Source: Aggregatibacter segnis ATCC 33393 | GTDB lineage: Bacteria; Pseudomonadota; Gammaproteobacteria; Enterobacterales; Pasteurellaceae | Assembly (NCBI RefSeq): GCF_000185305.1 | Contig: NZ_GL622200.1 | Coordinates: 1,701,939 to 1,765,938 of the forward strand | DNA length: 64,000 bases | Direction of reading: 5' to 3' | In this document: piece by piece, positions 1 to 9,409 of the stretch | How the letters are laid out: each line of letters begins with the position of its first letter | Position numbering within the stretch: the stretch's first letter is position 1 | Notes under the pieces: generated by a model | The model's database searches: none | What the model was told of the DNA's origin: nothing | The model's input: the letters and a program-made list of their open reading frames with translations, nothing else | Position numbers and translations under genes: made by a program

Positions 1-1
1 C

Positions 2-283
2 TTAGGGAATTTCAAATTGCCGGAGATGTTTAAATTTTCTCGTTATCACGAGCAAGATGTGTTGGCATTAATTCGCATTTTACGCTTAGCAATTATTCTC
101 AATCGAGCCCGTCAAGCGACAGAAAAACCTCAAAAAATTACATTAAAAACTGACCGCACTTTGGTAGATTGGCACTTAACATTTGAAACGGATTATCTAC
201 AACATAACCCATTAGTAAAAAACGATCTGGCATTAGAACATCGTTTCTTGCAGACATTGGGATTATCCTTATCAGCTCGTTAA
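2..283 (+). CDS. Ppx/GppA family phosphatase, C-terminal fragment
   Basis: The open frame enters from the left edge, so only about 93 C-terminal residues are visible. The stretch SRYHEQDVLALIRILRLAII, followed by LNRARQ, resembles the C-terminal helical (HD-like) domain of exopolyphosphatase/pppGpp phosphohydrolase proteins. These hydrolyse inorganic polyphosphate or pppGpp in the cytoplasm. The N-terminal ASKHA-fold catalytic part lies outside the window, so Ppx and GppA cannot be told apart. The gene converges on pckA and shares a terminator hairpin with it. Confidence 0.75.
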   Translation, partial: LGNFKLPEMFKFSRYHEQDVLALIRILRLAIILNRARQATEKPQKITLKTDRTLVDWHLTFETDYLQHNPLVKNDLALEHRFLQTLGLSLSAR

Positions 284-302
284 TTGATTTACTCTTCCAT
301 AA

Positions 303-334
303 AAAAATCCCCGCGGATAATAGCGGGGATTTTT
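303..334. terminator. Bidirectional intrinsic terminator between ppx/gppA and pckA
   Basis: A perfect 12-bp stem (AAAAATCCCCGC pairing with GCGGGGATTTTT) with an 8-nt loop is flanked by A and T tracts. It can therefore stop transcription from both convergent genes. Confidence 0.9.
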
Positions 335-348
335 ATTCTTTCGTCAGA

Positions 349-1965
349 TTACGCTTTAGGACCTGCAGCAATCAATGCTTTACCTTCAGCATTTGTTGCA
401 TATTTTTCGAAGTTCTTCACGAAACGACCAGCAAGATCTTTCGCTTTTGCTTCCCATTGTGCTTTGTCTGCGTAAGTGTCACGCGGATCTAAGATAGCTG
501 GGTCAACACCTGGTAAAGCGTTAGGAATTGCCAAATTGAAGATTGGTAATTCGCCCATTTCAGCTTTTTCGATAGAACCATCTAAGATCGCGTCGATAAT
601 ACCGCGAGTATCTTTAATAGAGATACGTTTACCTGTACCGTTCCAACCGGTGTTCACTAAGTAAGCTTCCGCACCTACCGCTTGCATACGTTTCACTAAC
701 ACTTCCGCATACTGAGTTGGGTGTAAAGTTAAGAACGCTGCACCAAAACAAGCTGAGAAAGTTGGGGTTGGTTCGGTAATACCACGTTCTGTACCCGCTA
801 ATTTTGCAGTAAAGCCAGATAAGAAGTAGTATTTGGTTTGTTCCGGAGTTAATTTAGAAACCGGTGGCAACACGCCGAATGCATCTGCAGTTAAGAAAAT
901 TACTTTCGTTGCGTGGCCTGCACGGGAAACCGGTTTAACGATGTTATCGATGTGATAAATCGGGTAGGACACGCGAGTATTTTCTGTTTTGGAACCGTCA
1001 TCAAAGTCAACAGAACCATCTGCACGCACAACCACGTTTTCTAATAACGCATCACGACGGATTGCGCGATAAATATCCGGTTCGTTTTCTTCAGAAAGGT
1101 GAATAGTTTTCGCATAGCAGCCACCTTCAAAGTTGAAGATACCCACATCATCCCAACCGTGTTCATCGTCACCGATTAATTCACGTTTTGGATCGGTAGA
1201 AAGGGTGGTTTTACCGGTACCGGATAAGCCGAAGAATACAGCCACATCGCCATCTTTACCTACGTTAGCGGAACAGTGCATTGCACCAACACCTTTAAGC
1301 GGTAGGAAGTAGTTCATCATGGAGAACATACCTTTCTTCATTTCACCGCCGTACCAAGTACCGCCGATTAATTGAACACGTTCAGTCAAGTTAAATGCAA
1401 CGAAGTTCTCAGAGTTCAAACCTTGTTCTTTCCAGTTCGGGTTGGTGCATTTAGAACCATTCATTACTACGAAACCTGGTTTGAAATTTTTCAATTCAGC
1501 TTCTGTCGGACGAATAAACATGTTTTTCACGAAATGTGCTTGCCATGCCACTTCAGTCACGATACGTACCGCAATGCGGTCTTGTTCGCTAGCACCACAG
1601 AAACCATCAACCACAAATAGACGTTTACCGGAAAGTTGTTTAGTCACAATGCCTTTCAAGCTTGCCCAAGTTTCTTGGGTCATTGGTTTATTATCGTTTT
1701 TCGCTGCATCGGAAGTCCACCAAACAGTGTCTTTTGTGGTGTCATCCAACACAATATATTTATCTTTAGGTGAACGACCGGTAAAGATGCCGGTATCAAC
1801 AGCTACGGCGCCGGTTGTGGTCAACGTACCTTTTTCAAAACCTTCCAAGCCTGGTTTAGTTTCTTCTTCAAATAATTGTTCATAACTTGGGTTATAAACA
1901 ACCTCTTTGACATCATGAATACCAAGCGCTTCAAGTTCTTTAATAACTTTACTTAAGTCAGTCAT
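349..1965 (-). CDS. pckA: Phosphoenolpyruvate carboxykinase (ATP)
   Basis: This 538-residue protein converts oxaloacetate plus ATP to phosphoenolpyruvate, CO2 and ADP, the first committed step of gluconeogenesis. In Pasteurellaceae it can also run in the CO2-fixing direction towards succinate. The ATP-type family is shown by the kinase P-loop [11 protein letters not shown] near residue 248, by [10 protein letters not shown] (kinase-2 and metal site) and by [12 protein letters not shown] near the N-terminus. Length matches the E. coli enzyme (540). The ATG is preceded by AGAGGT at suitable spacing. A CRP-like site and promoter lie upstream. The gene stands alone and ends at a bidirectional terminator. 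Confidence 0.98.
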   Translation of the reverse strand: MTDLSKVIKELEALGIHDVKEVVYNPSYEQLFEEETKPGLEGFEKGTLTTTGAVAVDTGIFTGRSPKDKYIVLDDTTKDTVWWTSDAAKNDNKPMTQETWASLKGIVTKQLSGKRLFVVDGFCGASEQDRIAVRIVTEVAWQAHFVKNMFIRPTEAELKNFKPGFVVMNGSKCTNPNWKEQGLNSENFVAFNLTERVQLIGGTWYGGEMKKGMFSMMNYFLPLKGVGAMHCSANVGKDGDVAVFFGLSGTGKTTLSTDPKRELIGDDEHGWDDVGIFNFEGGCYAKTIHLSEENEPDIYRAIRRDALLENVVVRADGSVDFDDGSKTENTRVSYPIYHIDNIVKPVSRAGHATKVIFLTADAFGVLPPVSKLTPEQTKYYFLSGFTAKLAGTERGITEPTPTFSACFGAAFLTLHPTQYAEVLVKRMQAVGAEAYLVNTGWNGTGKRISIKDTRGIIDAILDGSIEKAEMGELPIFNLAIPNALPGVDPAILDPRDTYADKAQWEAKAKDLAGRFVKNFEKYATNAEGKALIAAGPKA

Positions 1966-2011
1966 AGATTACCTCTTTGTGTTAAAAGTGTTAAAAATAA
2001 AAACTGTCCTT

Positions 2012-2054
2012 ATTCTATGAAAATTTCTACCTAAAAACTGTTATCTTGATCAAA
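2012..2054 (-). promoter_or_regulatory. Predicted CRP-dependent promoter of pckA
   Basis: Read on the minus strand, TTTGATCAAGATAACA (2039-2054) matches the CRP consensus TGTGATCTAGATCACA at 13 of 16 positions. A -10-like TAGAAT lies at 2012-2017. If transcription starts about 7 nt past it (near 2005), the CRP site is centred close to -41.5, the class II position. No good -35 hexamer is visible, as expected for an activator-dependent promoter. Activation of gluconeogenic pckA by cAMP-CRP is biologically sensible. The start point is inferred. Confidence 0.6.
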
Positions 2055-2231
2055 TATTTGAACATTACTTTCTTTTTTATTCGATTTTAGGGAGAATTTA
2101 TCCGCCTTTTGGAAAAGCCGCTCACCGCTTTATCAAAACGCGTCCAAAAAGCACCGCACTTTCAAGTGGGAACTTATGCTTGAAGGCTCGTTCTAAGTTG
2201 CACAACAATTTAATGAGATAAAAGGAATCAC

Positions 2232-2876
2232 ATGAAATTACTCAAATTATTTTTACTTGCTACATTACTTTATATTCCCGGTGTACAAGCTGCCGAAGCA
2301 ACGGATTTGAACATCAAATACAGCTCCAATTATCTCATGCCTGCTTATGTGCATTTTCACTCCGATGGCTTTGAATATACGATCAATGCCAACATCAATA
2401 TCCCCTTGTACAAAATTCAATTTATCTCGAAAGGTGCGCAAAGTAGCAATGTTTTTAACATGTTCAGCTACAAAGACACGCGTAATGACAAACCTTATGC
2501 GGAAGCAAAAATTGCCAATCGAAAAATTGAGTACGGCAAAATAAAAAATGGACTCAAAACTGAAGAGTTAACCTTACCAACCTATGATTTATTTACGGTA
2601 GCCTTCCAGCTAAGTTATTACGGCAAGTTGCCAAATAGCTTCCAAATCACGAATGGTAAAAAGCTTTATCCGATGGAAAACGTAGTGCTAAACACAACGA
2701 AAAAACAAGTGAAATACAACAAACAAGAGGTGACTGAAATCACCTATCAATTTAAAACTGGTGGCAAAGATATTGTGGTAAAAAAACACGAAGGGGAAAA
2801 ATTCCCGCGCTTTATTTCCTACAGTCGGGATGGTGATGAATACGAGCTTACTTTTAGCGATTTTGTCAAAAATTAA
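2232..2876 (+). CDS. Secreted DUF3108-like protein
   Basis: The 214-residue protein opens with a Sec signal peptide (MKLLKLFLLATLLYIPGVQA, cleavage probably after VQA). The mature part is beta-rich, with INANINIPLYKIQFISKGAQ and later EITYQFKTGGKDIVV and RDGDEYELTFSDF. This resembles the DUF3108 family of periplasmic proteins, whose function is unknown. The ATG has AAAGGAAT upstream. It is transcribed alone, divergently from pckA, and ends at a clear terminator. No catalytic residues are recognised. The family assignment is from memory of sequence pattern only. Confidence 0.6.
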   Translation: MKLLKLFLLATLLYIPGVQAAEATDLNIKYSSNYLMPAYVHFHSDGFEYTINANINIPLYKIQFISKGAQSSNVFNMFSYKDTRNDKPYAEAKIANRKIEYGKIKNGLKTEELTLPTYDLFTVAFQLSYYGKLPNSFQITNGKKLYPMENVVLNTTKKQVKYNKQEVTEITYQFKTGGKDIVVKKHEGEKFPRFISYSRDGDEYELTFSDFVKN

Positions 2877-2890
2877 TCTTTTCATGAAAA

Positions 2891-2920
2891 AATAAAGCCA
2901 CCAAATAGGTGGCTTTATTA
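2891..2920. terminator. Intrinsic terminator after the DUF3108-like gene
   Basis: A 12-bp stem AATAAAGCCACC/GGTGGCTTTATT with a 6-nt loop and T-rich flank lies 15 nt past the stop codon. The A/T flanks on both sides suggest it also serves the convergent YD-repeat gene. Confidence 0.85.
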
Positions 2921-2925
2921 TTGTG

Positions 2926-2961
2926 CGGTCTAAAAAACATATGAATTTTAGACCGCACTTT
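2926..2961. repeat. 36-bp repeat, copy 1 (USS-bearing hairpin)
   Basis: Sequence identical to 3820-3855, 894 bp away in the same orientation. Each copy contains a 9-bp stem, GGTCTAAAA pairing with TTTTAGACC, and ends in a full uptake signal (ACCGCACTTT). The two copies bracket one gene, so they may mark its insertion or duplication. Confidence 0.9.
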
Positions 2962-2964
2962 AAG

Positions 2965-3786
2965 CTAATAATATTCGTATGAATTTTCAACAATAGTACT
3001 GCTAGGATTATTACGATTATCAAACTCTTCAATTCTCACTACATTACCATAGTTATCCAACGTGTTTTTCCAGATTTTTACGGAAGATACGCTACCATCA
3101 CCAAATCCATAAGGAGGAAAATCTTCAAATTGGATTTTATTTCCATTGGTATCAAAAGTCGTTACTTCTCGCCCACCATATGCAAATTGCGTTTGTTCAA
3201 CTAATTTACCATCAACATATTTGTTGACATATTTAAAAGGTTCGCCACCAAAAATCTCATTTCGAGTTTCCAGAATATTTCCATGCTCATCATAATGATG
3301 GCTATATTTGTTCATCCCATTTTCAAGTTTTTCGCAACCTTCTTCACAAGACTCATCTTCTGTTTTTTCAACGAGTAACAACCCATTTTTGTCATAGGTA
3401 TTTTCAGATACGATCCGTGTTGGGGAGCCTTCCATTTTTAATTTCTGAATAACTGTCAACGTCCCATCAGGATTAGTGCGATAGTGATATTCATTAAAAA
3501 CATTATCACCCGTCTCAAAAGATTTAACCAATCGCCCTTGTTCATCATAAACAAAGTGTAATACCTGTGTAAAACGCCCTAAAATCTCTTGTCTAGTTTT
3601 AAATCCCTGAGGATTAAAGTAGGTAATCTCATGTTCATCAACTTTAGAGCTATCACGATCAATCAATTTTCTTTCCCATTTTTTAACTGCCCCTTTTAGA
3701 TTTAATAAGGCTAAATCAGTTTTTGGGGTGGCAAAAAGTACGGTGGAAAACAGGGTTAAAAGGCATCCTAATAAAATGTGTCGCAT
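2965..3786 (-). CDS. Small secreted YD-repeat (Rhs-like) protein
   Basis: The frame is open to 3852. The start chosen is MRHILLGCLLTLFSTVLFA, which gives a proper signal peptide; the longer form would begin inside the flanking repeat. The 273-residue product is built from degenerate YD-type repeats: HFVYDEQGRLVKSFE, NTYDKNGLLLVEKTE, HHYDEHGNILETRNE, TTFDTNGNKIQFED and NTLDNYGNVVRIEE. This Y-D-x-x-G-N pattern is the unit of Rhs/YD proteins, but there is no long barrel or toxin tip here. It lies downstream of mnmA in the same direction and is bracketed by 36-bp direct repeats. Role unknown; a periplasmic or surface location is inferred from the signal peptide. Confidence 0.7.
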   Translation of the reverse strand: MRHILLGCLLTLFSTVLFATPKTDLALLNLKGAVKKWERKLIDRDSSKVDEHEITYFNPQGFKTRQEILGRFTQVLHFVYDEQGRLVKSFETGDNVFNEYHYRTNPDGTLTVIQKLKMEGSPTRIVSENTYDKNGLLLVEKTEDESCEEGCEKLENGMNKYSHHYDEHGNILETRNEIFGGEPFKYVNKYVDGKLVEQTQFAYGGREVTTFDTNGNKIQFEDFPPYGFGDGSVSSVKIWKNTLDNYGNVVRIEEFDNRNNPSSTIVENSYEYY

Positions 3787-3819
3787 AGAAGATCCGTTAG
3801 ATAAATAACTAAAAAAGTA

Positions 3820-3855
3820 CGGTCTAAAAAACATATGAATTTTAGACCGCACTTT
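3820..3855. repeat. 36-bp repeat, copy 2 (mnmA terminator hairpin)
   Basis: Identical to 2926-2961. It sits 6 nt past the mnmA stop and its USS stem can act as the mnmA terminator. Here the left uptake signal is damaged (AAGTACGGT), while the right one is intact. Confidence 0.9.
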
Positions 3856-3861
3856 TCTGTT

Positions 3862-5013
3862 CTATTTTAGCTGTTGCTCAATGATACCACCACCAAGGCA
3901 AACTTCATCCAAATAGAAGACGGCTGATTGCCCCGGCGTGACCGCAATTTGCGGCTCATCAAAAATGACTTTGATACTTTCGTCGTCAATCGGCTCAATC
4001 GTACAAGGCACATCCGTTTGGCGATAACGGGTTTTCACGGTACAACGCAACGGTTCACGAATCGGTTGACGATCGACCCAATGCAATTGTTGTGCGATTA
4101 AACCGGTAGAAAGTAACGCTGAGTGATCATGCCCCTGTGCCACAATTAACTCGTTATTGACAAGATCTTTTTCCACCACATACCAAGCTTCTTCACTAGC
4201 CCCCTTCACGCCACCAATGCCCAAGCCTTTGCGTTGGCCCAATGTGTGATACATCAAACCATCGTGGCGACCAATAATGTCACCCTCTACCGTGCGAATG
4301 TTGCCCGGTTGCGCCGGCAAGTAACGGGCTAAGAAATCCTTAAATTTACGCTCACCAATAAAACAAATGCCGGTAGAATCTTTTTTCTTCGCCGTGATCA
4401 AACCTAAATCTTCGGCAATCGCACGTACAATCGGTTTTTCAATGTCGCCAACAGGAAACAGACTTTGTCCCACTTGTTTTTTACTTAAGGTGTAAAGGAA
4501 ATAACTTTGGTCTTTGTTGGCATCCAAACCGCGTAATAATTGTGCGTTATCATCTGCTCCTCGGCGGCGTACATAATGTCCGGTAGCGATATAGTTCGCG
4601 CCTAAATCTTCTGCGGCATATTCTAAAAAGGCTTTAAATTTAATTTCTTTGTTACACAGAATATCCGGATTCGGAGTACGACCAGCCTTGTATTCGTTAA
4701 GGAAATGTTCAAATACATTATCCCAATACTCTGCCGCAAAATTGATTTTATGCAGCTTAATGCCAAGCTTGTCGCACACAGCTTGAGCGTCAGCTAAGTC
4801 CGCAGCAGCTGTACAATAATCGGTGTCGTCATCCTCTTCCCAATTCTTCATAAACAAGCCTTCCACTTGGTAGCCTTGTTGTTGCAGAATAAAAGCAGAC
4901 ACAGAGGAATCTACCCCGCCTGACATGCCACAAATGACTTTTTTCGTGCCATTTTCGGCAAGTTGTTCAGCAGAGAGTTTCGGGAAATGTTTTTCGTAGG
5001 TTTGTGATTTCAT
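3862..5013 (-). CDS. mnmA: tRNA-specific 2-thiouridylase MnmA
   Basis: The 383-residue enzyme adds sulfur to C2 of U34 in tRNA-Lys, -Glu and -Gln, using ATP activation and persulfide sulfur relayed from IscS/Tus proteins. The PP-loop SGGVDSS appears near residue 31. The catalytic cysteine pair is visible in ILCNKEIKF (about residue 120) and [10 protein letters not shown] (about residue 217). Length is typical of the family. The frame begins at ATG; about 20 residues precede the conserved [10 protein letters not shown] start of the domain. Confidence 0.97.
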   Translation of the reverse strand: MKSQTYEKHFPKLSAEQLAENGTKKVICGMSGGVDSSVSAFILQQQGYQVEGLFMKNWEEDDDTDYCTAAADLADAQAVCDKLGIKLHKINFAAEYWDNVFEHFLNEYKAGRTPNPDILCNKEIKFKAFLEYAAEDLGANYIATGHYVRRRGADDNAQLLRGLDANKDQSYFLYTLSKKQVGQSLFPVGDIEKPIVRAIAEDLGLITAKKKDSTGICFIGERKFKDFLARYLPAQPGNIRTVEGDIIGRHDGLMYHTLGQRKGLGIGGVKGASEEAWYVVEKDLVNNELIVAQGHDHSALLSTGLIAQQLHWVDRQPIREPLRCTVKTRYRQTDVPCTIEPIDDESIKVIFDEPQIAVTPGQSAVFYLDEVCLGGGIIEQQLK

Positions 5014-5074
5014 AGTTTAGTAATAAACGTTCCACTAAATAAATAATTTGGCATTCTACCGCAAATCAAGTAAG

Positions 5075-5100
5075 AGTAAAAATGCCCGACAATTTCGGGC
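5075..5100 (-). terminator. Intrinsic terminator of the tautomerase gene
   Basis: On the minus strand, GCCCGA and TCGGGC pair across a 5-nt loop and are followed by ATTTTTAC. It lies 25 nt past the tautomerase stop. Confidence 0.75.
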
Positions 5101-5124
5101 ACTTTCATACAGGTTACGGTATGA

Positions 5125-5331
5125 TCACTTCATTGAACGTCGAGAAGTTACCGTTTTCCCTCTAATCCCCCAGTTATCCATATCGACTTCGTCAATAATC
5201 ACCACTGTCGTTTCGGGATTTTTGTTTAACACTTTCTGTAATAAATGGGTGACACCTTCAATTAACTCCTCTTTTTGTTTAGCTGTCGGCGCCTCTGCAC
5301 CACCAGTCACTTTAATATTGACATAGGGCAT
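5125..5331 (-). CDS. 4-oxalocrotonate tautomerase family protein
   Basis: A 68-residue protein of the small tautomerase superfamily. It starts M-P-Y-V-N-I-K-V, so Met removal would leave the catalytic N-terminal proline. The second half, TVVIIDEVDMDNWGIRGKTV, is the usual beta strand and loop of this family. These enzymes shift double bonds in enol/keto acids and work as hexamers or dimers. The natural substrate is unknown. It is transcribed in the same direction as nqrM and apbE and has its own terminator. Confidence 0.85.
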   Translation of the reverse strand: MPYVNIKVTGGAEAPTAKQKEELIEGVTHLLQKVLNKNPETTVVIIDEVDMDNWGIRGKTVTSRRSMK

Positions 5332-5361
5332 ACTGTTCTCTCATCACAACGTTAAATGGAA

Positions 5362-5619
5362 CTACTTCACTTCGTAAAATTGAGCTTTCTCTTTTTGCGC
5401 AAATTTTTGTTCATATTCTGCCTTTGCGTTTTCATCGCCTGCATCCAATTTTTCTTGGAGCGTATCGCAAGGTTTATCGCAGTCACAGGCTTTCGCAATC
5501 CCTAAAGACGATAAACCGCCACAACTGCCTTTCAGCGCTTGGCGTTTCACAATATAGCCCAATGCCATGGCCAAAATAATCAGGATGAAAATCCCAAAAG
5601 TCACTAAGAATAATTTCAT
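5362..5619 (-). CDS. nqrM: Na+-NQR maturation factor NqrM
   Basis: The 85-residue protein has one N-terminal membrane helix (LFLVTFGIFILIILAMALGY) followed by a cysteine-rich segment (GSCGGL, ACDCDKPC). This is the DUF539/NqrM pattern. NqrM is needed to assemble the iron centre held between NqrD and NqrE in Na+-translocating NADH:quinone reductase. Its position downstream of nqrF and apbE fits that role exactly. The five cysteines are presumed iron ligands. Confidence 0.92.
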   Translation of the reverse strand: MKLFLVTFGIFILIILAMALGYIVKRQALKGSCGGLSSLGIAKACDCDKPCDTLQEKLDAGDENAKAEYEQKFAQKEKAQFYEVK

Positions 5620-5647
5620 AATCTCTCCATAAATACTCTAAATATCT

Positions 5648-5674
5648 ACCGCACTTTATCACTCAAAGTGCGGT
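5648..5674 (-). terminator. Paired-USS hairpin between apbE and nqrM
   Basis: ACCGCACTTT and AAAGTGCGGT form a perfect 10-bp stem with a 7-nt loop. There is only a weak T tract on the minus strand, so it may attenuate rather than end transcription. Confidence 0.55.
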
Positions 5675-5692
5675 CCTTTCTAACTCTGTTTT

Positions 5693-6781
5693 TTACTGAG
5701 CCAAGAATTGCTTAAATGCAGAAGACATTTCCGTACGATAACCTTTGCCGTCCTTAATGATCATAAAAATCGGCAAATTTTCCCGTTCAGCCACCGCTAA
5801 GGCTTTTTCCTCGCCTAATACAAATAAACCGGTGGAAAGGCCGTCAGCCGTCATAGAGCTTGGCGCTAATACGGTAATTGAGGCTAACGCGTGTTGAATC
5901 GGGTAGCCTGTTTTCGGATCAATTTCGTGGGAAAAACGCACACCATCTTGTTCAAAATAATTACGATAGTCACCTGACGTTGCCATCGCCATATTATTTA
6001 ATCCGATGATCTGTTGAGCGGCTTGTTTGCCATCAAACGTCGGACGTTCAATCGCAATCTGCCACAGTTTATTTTCGGCATTTTTTCCTTTAGCACGAAT
6101 TTCACCGCCGATTTCCACCATGTAGTTTTGCACATGAATACTTTCTAAATAATCCGCTACTTGATCAACACCGAAACCTTTCGCGATAGAAGAAAGATCC
6201 ACATAAAGCTGTGGTACGCTTTTTGCGAGAAAAAACTTACCACTCTCTTCAGTGAGTGATAGCTTATCAATCCCGACCCAAGCTTGTCGCTCAGTAATTT
6301 GCTCTTGCGTTGGCTGTTTTTCCACGCGCTTTTCCGGTCCAAAGCCCCAAAGATTAACCACTGGCCCAACAGTCACATCCAACGCCCCTTGGGTCACTTG
6401 ATTTAAGCGCATTGCTTCTTTAACCACAAGCGCAAAATCTGCCGAGATTTCGATCGGTGTATTTGTCTGTGTATTTTGATTAAAACGACTGATTTCAGAA
6501 TCCTGGATGTAAGTGGACATTTTGGCGTTCACCGCTTTCAGAATCGACTCAATCTGTTCATGCGCTTGTTGTGATGTGATAGAAACTTCATTATTACCCC
6601 AATATTTAATGTGATAAGTGGTTCCCATCGTTTTACCACTCAGGGCAACTATTTCATTTTTTGCTGCCACTGCTTGCTGCGTTTCTGCTTGTTGTGAGGC
6701 TGCTTTCTGATCGCAAGCGCTTAACGTCAATGCGATGGCGACAAAAGCAAGCCCGCGAACGAATAAATGAGAGATTTGCAC
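5693..6781 (-). CDS. apbE: FAD:protein FMN transferase ApbE
   Basis: This 362-residue lipoprotein transfers FMN from FAD to threonine side chains of client proteins, here surely NqrB and NqrC. A lipobox (LTLSACDQ) places it on the periplasmic side of a membrane. Family landmarks are GKTMGTTYHIKYWG, DVTVGPVVNLWGFGP, VDLSSIAKGFGVDQVADYL, VEIGGEIRAKG and the metal-binding SHEIDPKTGYPI with later TADGLST. It follows nqrF after a USS hairpin and precedes nqrM. The linkage of transferase and both flavinylated subunits in one block supports the substrate assignment. Confidence 0.95.
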   Translation of the reverse strand: MQISHLFVRGLAFVAIALTLSACDQKAASQQAETQQAVAAKNEIVALSGKTMGTTYHIKYWGNNEVSITSQQAHEQIESILKAVNAKMSTYIQDSEISRFNQNTQTNTPIEISADFALVVKEAMRLNQVTQGALDVTVGPVVNLWGFGPEKRVEKQPTQEQITERQAWVGIDKLSLTEESGKFFLAKSVPQLYVDLSSIAKGFGVDQVADYLESIHVQNYMVEIGGEIRAKGKNAENKLWQIAIERPTFDGKQAAQQIIGLNNMAMATSGDYRNYFEQDGVRFSHEIDPKTGYPIQHALASITVLAPSSMTADGLSTGLFVLGEEKALAVAERENLPIFMIIKDGKGYRTEMSSAFKQFLAQ

Positions 6782-6869
6782 AATACTTTCCTAACATAAA
6801 ATGGATCACACGCAAACCAACTGTTGAAATTGATTTGCGTGTGATGAATCAAGATGGAAAACGCTGTAA

Positions 6870-6901
6870 AAATTGACCGCACTTAAGAAGAAAGTGCGGT
6901 C
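6870..6901 (-). terminator. Paired-USS terminator between nqrF and apbE
   Basis: GACCGCACTT and AAGTGCGGTC pair (6875-6901). On the minus strand the stem is followed by AATTTTTAC. It may separate the six structural genes from apbE and nqrM. Confidence 0.65.
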
Positions 6902-6932
6902 GTTTTTATGGTGTTTTTAAACCAAAACGGGA

Positions 6933-8168
6933 TTAACCACCGAAGTCATCTAATAGGATGTTTTCGTCTTCAACACCGAGGTCTTTCAACATTTTGATTA
7001 CCGCAGCGTTCATGACCGGAGGTCCACACATGTAGTATTCACAATCTTCAGGTGCTTCATGATTTTTCAAATAGTTTTCATAAAGCACGTTATGAATAAA
7101 GCCTGTGTAGCCTGTCCAGTTGTCTTCCGGCAATGCGTCAGAAAGTGCCACATGCCATACGAAGTTATCGTTTTCAGCTTGTAATTGGTCAAAGTCTTCT
7201 TGATAGAAAATTTCACGTTTAGAACGTGCACCATACCAGAAAGACATTTTACGTTTAGAGTGCAAACGTTTTAATTGGTCGAAGATATGAGAACGCATTG
7301 GCGCCATACCTGCACCACCACCGATGAAGACCATTTCATTATCAGTTTCTTTCGCGAAGAATTCACCGAATGGACCTGAAATGATCACTTTATCACCCGG
7401 TTTTAATGACCAAATATAAGAAGACATTTGTCCCGGAGGCGCATCCGGTTGACGTGGTGGAGGCGTTGCAATACGCACGTTCAACATGATGATGCCTTTT
7501 TCTTCCGGATAAGATGCCATGGAGTAAGCACGGATAATATGCTCATCGACCTTGGACACATAACGCCACAAGTCATATTTATCCCAGTCTTCATGGTATT
7601 CTTTCGGAATATCAAAATCTTTATAGTAAACCGTATGTGGATCGGCTTCAATTTGGATATAACCACCGGCACGGAATGGTACCTCTTCGCCTTCAGGAAT
7701 CGCCAACTTAAGCTCTTTGATGAAGGTTGCTTTGTTATCATTAGAAATAACGGTACATTCCCATTTTTTCACACCAAAGATTTCTTCCGGCAATTCAATA
7801 TCCATATTGCCTTTAACGTTAACTTGGCAAGAAAGACGATAGCCTTCTTTCGCTTCACGTTTAGTAATGTGAGATAGCTCTGTCGGTAAAATTTCACCGC
7901 CGCCGCTTTTTACTTTCACCACACATTGACCGCAGGAACCACCGCCACCACAAGCAGACGACACAAAAATCCCTTTGCTGGCAAGTGCACCGAGTAATTT
8001 TCCACCTGCCGGTAAGGTAATGGCTTTACTCGGGTCATCGTTAATTTGAATGGTAATGTCGCCGGAATCAACTAGTTTGGATTTAGCAAACAGGATAATT
8101 GCAACAAGCACCAAAACAATCGCTGTAAAGGCTGCAACACCGAGTACAAGAATTGTTGTTTCGTTCAT
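6933..8168 (-). CDS. nqrF: Na+-NQR subunit F (NADH dehydrogenase)
   Basis: The 411-residue electron-input subunit oxidises NADH with FAD and passes electrons through a 2Fe-2S centre. It has one N-terminal membrane helix (residues about 5-27). A ferredoxin domain carries the cluster motif [14 protein letters not shown] plus a later Cys in LSCQ. A ferredoxin-reductase domain carries RAYSMASYP (FAD), [11 protein letters not shown] (nucleotide loop) and the C-terminal YMCGPPVMN and DDFGG. Last of the six nqr structural genes, 11 nt after nqrE. Confidence 0.98.
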   Translation of the reverse strand: MNETTILVLGVAAFTAIVLVLVAIILFAKSKLVDSGDITIQINDDPSKAITLPAGGKLLGALASKGIFVSSACGGGGSCGQCVVKVKSGGGEILPTELSHITKREAKEGYRLSCQVNVKGNMDIELPEEIFGVKKWECTVISNDNKATFIKELKLAIPEGEEVPFRAGGYIQIEADPHTVYYKDFDIPKEYHEDWDKYDLWRYVSKVDEHIIRAYSMASYPEEKGIIMLNVRIATPPPRQPDAPPGQMSSYIWSLKPGDKVIISGPFGEFFAKETDNEMVFIGGGAGMAPMRSHIFDQLKRLHSKRKMSFWYGARSKREIFYQEDFDQLQAENDNFVWHVALSDALPEDNWTGYTGFIHNVLYENYLKNHEAPEDCEYYMCGPPVMNAAVIKMLKDLGVEDENILLDDFGG

Positions 8169-8179
8169 TTATGTACTCC

Positions 8180-8776
8180 TTATAACTGAATACCGGAGAA
8201 TGACATAAAGCCAAGCGCCATCAAGCCCGCGGAGATAAAGGTAATCCCTAAACCGCGTAAACCTGCCGGCACGTCAGCATATTTCATTTTCTCAGTTAAG
8301 CCGGCCAATGCAACAATCGCCAGCATCCAACCTAAGCCTGCACCAATACCGTACACGGCGGATTCTGCGAAGGTATATTCACGTTGAATCGCAAAGGATA
8401 CGCCACCGAAGATCGCACAGTTTACAGCAATAAGCGGAAGGAAAATCCCCAATGCGTTATAAAGTGCCGGGAAGAATTTATCGAGCGTCATTTCAAGAAT
8501 TTGAACGATACCCGCGATAATCCCGATAAACGTAATAAAGCTTAAGAAGGATAAATCTACGCCTTCAACTAAAGCACCATCTTTTAACACGTGTTCAAAC
8601 ACAAATTGGTTCGCCGGTACAGAAATGCCAAGCACAACGGTGACCGCAACCCCTAAGCCGAACGCTGTTGACACTTTTTTCGATACGGCAAGGAAAGTAC
8701 ACATTCCTAAGAAGAAAGAAAGCGCCATATTTTCAATGAAGATCGCCTTCACAAATAGGCTAATATAATGTTCCAT
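8180..8776 (-). CDS. nqrE: Na+-NQR subunit E
   Basis: The 198-residue integral membrane protein has six predicted helices. With NqrD it forms the pseudo-symmetric pair holding an iron centre within the membrane. The conserved [10 protein letters not shown] segment near residue 25 and [11 protein letters not shown] near residue 119 provide the cysteine ligands. Length equals known NqrE proteins. It sits 3 nt after nqrD, so the two are translated together. Confidence 0.97.
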   Translation of the reverse strand: MEHYISLFVKAIFIENMALSFFLGMCTFLAVSKKVSTAFGLGVAVTVVLGISVPANQFVFEHVLKDGALVEGVDLSFLSFITFIGIIAGIVQILEMTLDKFFPALYNALGIFLPLIAVNCAIFGGVSFAIQREYTFAESAVYGIGAGLGWMLAIVALAGLTEKMKYADVPAGLRGLGITFISAGLMALGFMSFSGIQL

Positions 8777-8779
8777 TGA

Positions 8780-9409
8780 TTATTTCTCCTGTTGCTCAGG
8801 TTTCCACGTTCTTAAGCCCCAAATCACGAAGCCGATAATAAAGAACGCACTTGGTGCAAGAAGGAACAAACCGTTCGGTTGATACCAACCGCCGTCTTGA
8901 ATAGTTTGGAATACCGGGAAGCCAAATAAACGACCGGAACCGATTAATTCACGTAAGGTTGCCACGATCAATAAAATCGCACCGTAGCCTAAACCATTAC
9001 CGATACCATCCACAAAACTTTCTAACGGACGGGATTTCATCGCGAAAGCTTCTGCGCGGCCCATTACGATACAGTTGGTAATAATCAAGCCTACAAATAC
9101 GGATAACTGCTTGGATAAACCATAAGCAAAGGCTTTTAACACTTGGTCAACCAAGATTACCAAAGACGCGATAATTGCCAATTGCACAATGATACGAATA
9201 CTGTTTGGGATGTAATGACGAATCATTGAGATAAACATACTGGAAAAACCGGTTACCAAACACACGGCGACAGCCATAACGATTGCCGTTTGTAATTGAG
9301 TGGTGACCGCTAATGCAGAACAAATACCCAAAATTTGCAGCGCAATTGGGTTATTTTTTGCGATCGGATCAAGCAAAAGTGCTTTTAAATTGCTTTTTGC
9401 ATCAGCCAT
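8780..9409 (-). CDS. nqrD: Na+-NQR subunit D
   Basis: The 209-residue membrane subunit is homologous to NqrE and to RnfE/RsxE. Cysteine-containing helices include [16 protein letters not shown] and [19 protein letters not shown]. The D/E pair carries electrons across the membrane from NqrF to NqrC during Na+ pumping. Its start codon touches the nqrC stop (position 9409 shared), showing tight coupling in the operon. Confidence 0.97.
   Translation of the reverse strand: MADAKSNLKALLLDPIAKNNPIALQILGICSALAVTTQLQTAIVMAVAVCLVTGFSSMFISMIRHYIPNSIRIIVQLAIIASLVILVDQVLKAFAYGLSKQLSVFVGLIITNCIVMGRAEAFAMKSRPLESFVDGIGNGLGYGAILLIVATLRELIGSGRLFGFPVFQTIQDGGWYQPNGLFLLAPSAFFIIGFVIWGLRTWKPEQQEK

Noticed and set aside
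7428..7877. 149-residue plus-strand open frame inside nqrF
   Set aside because: Shadow frame of nqrF with no recognisable protein features.
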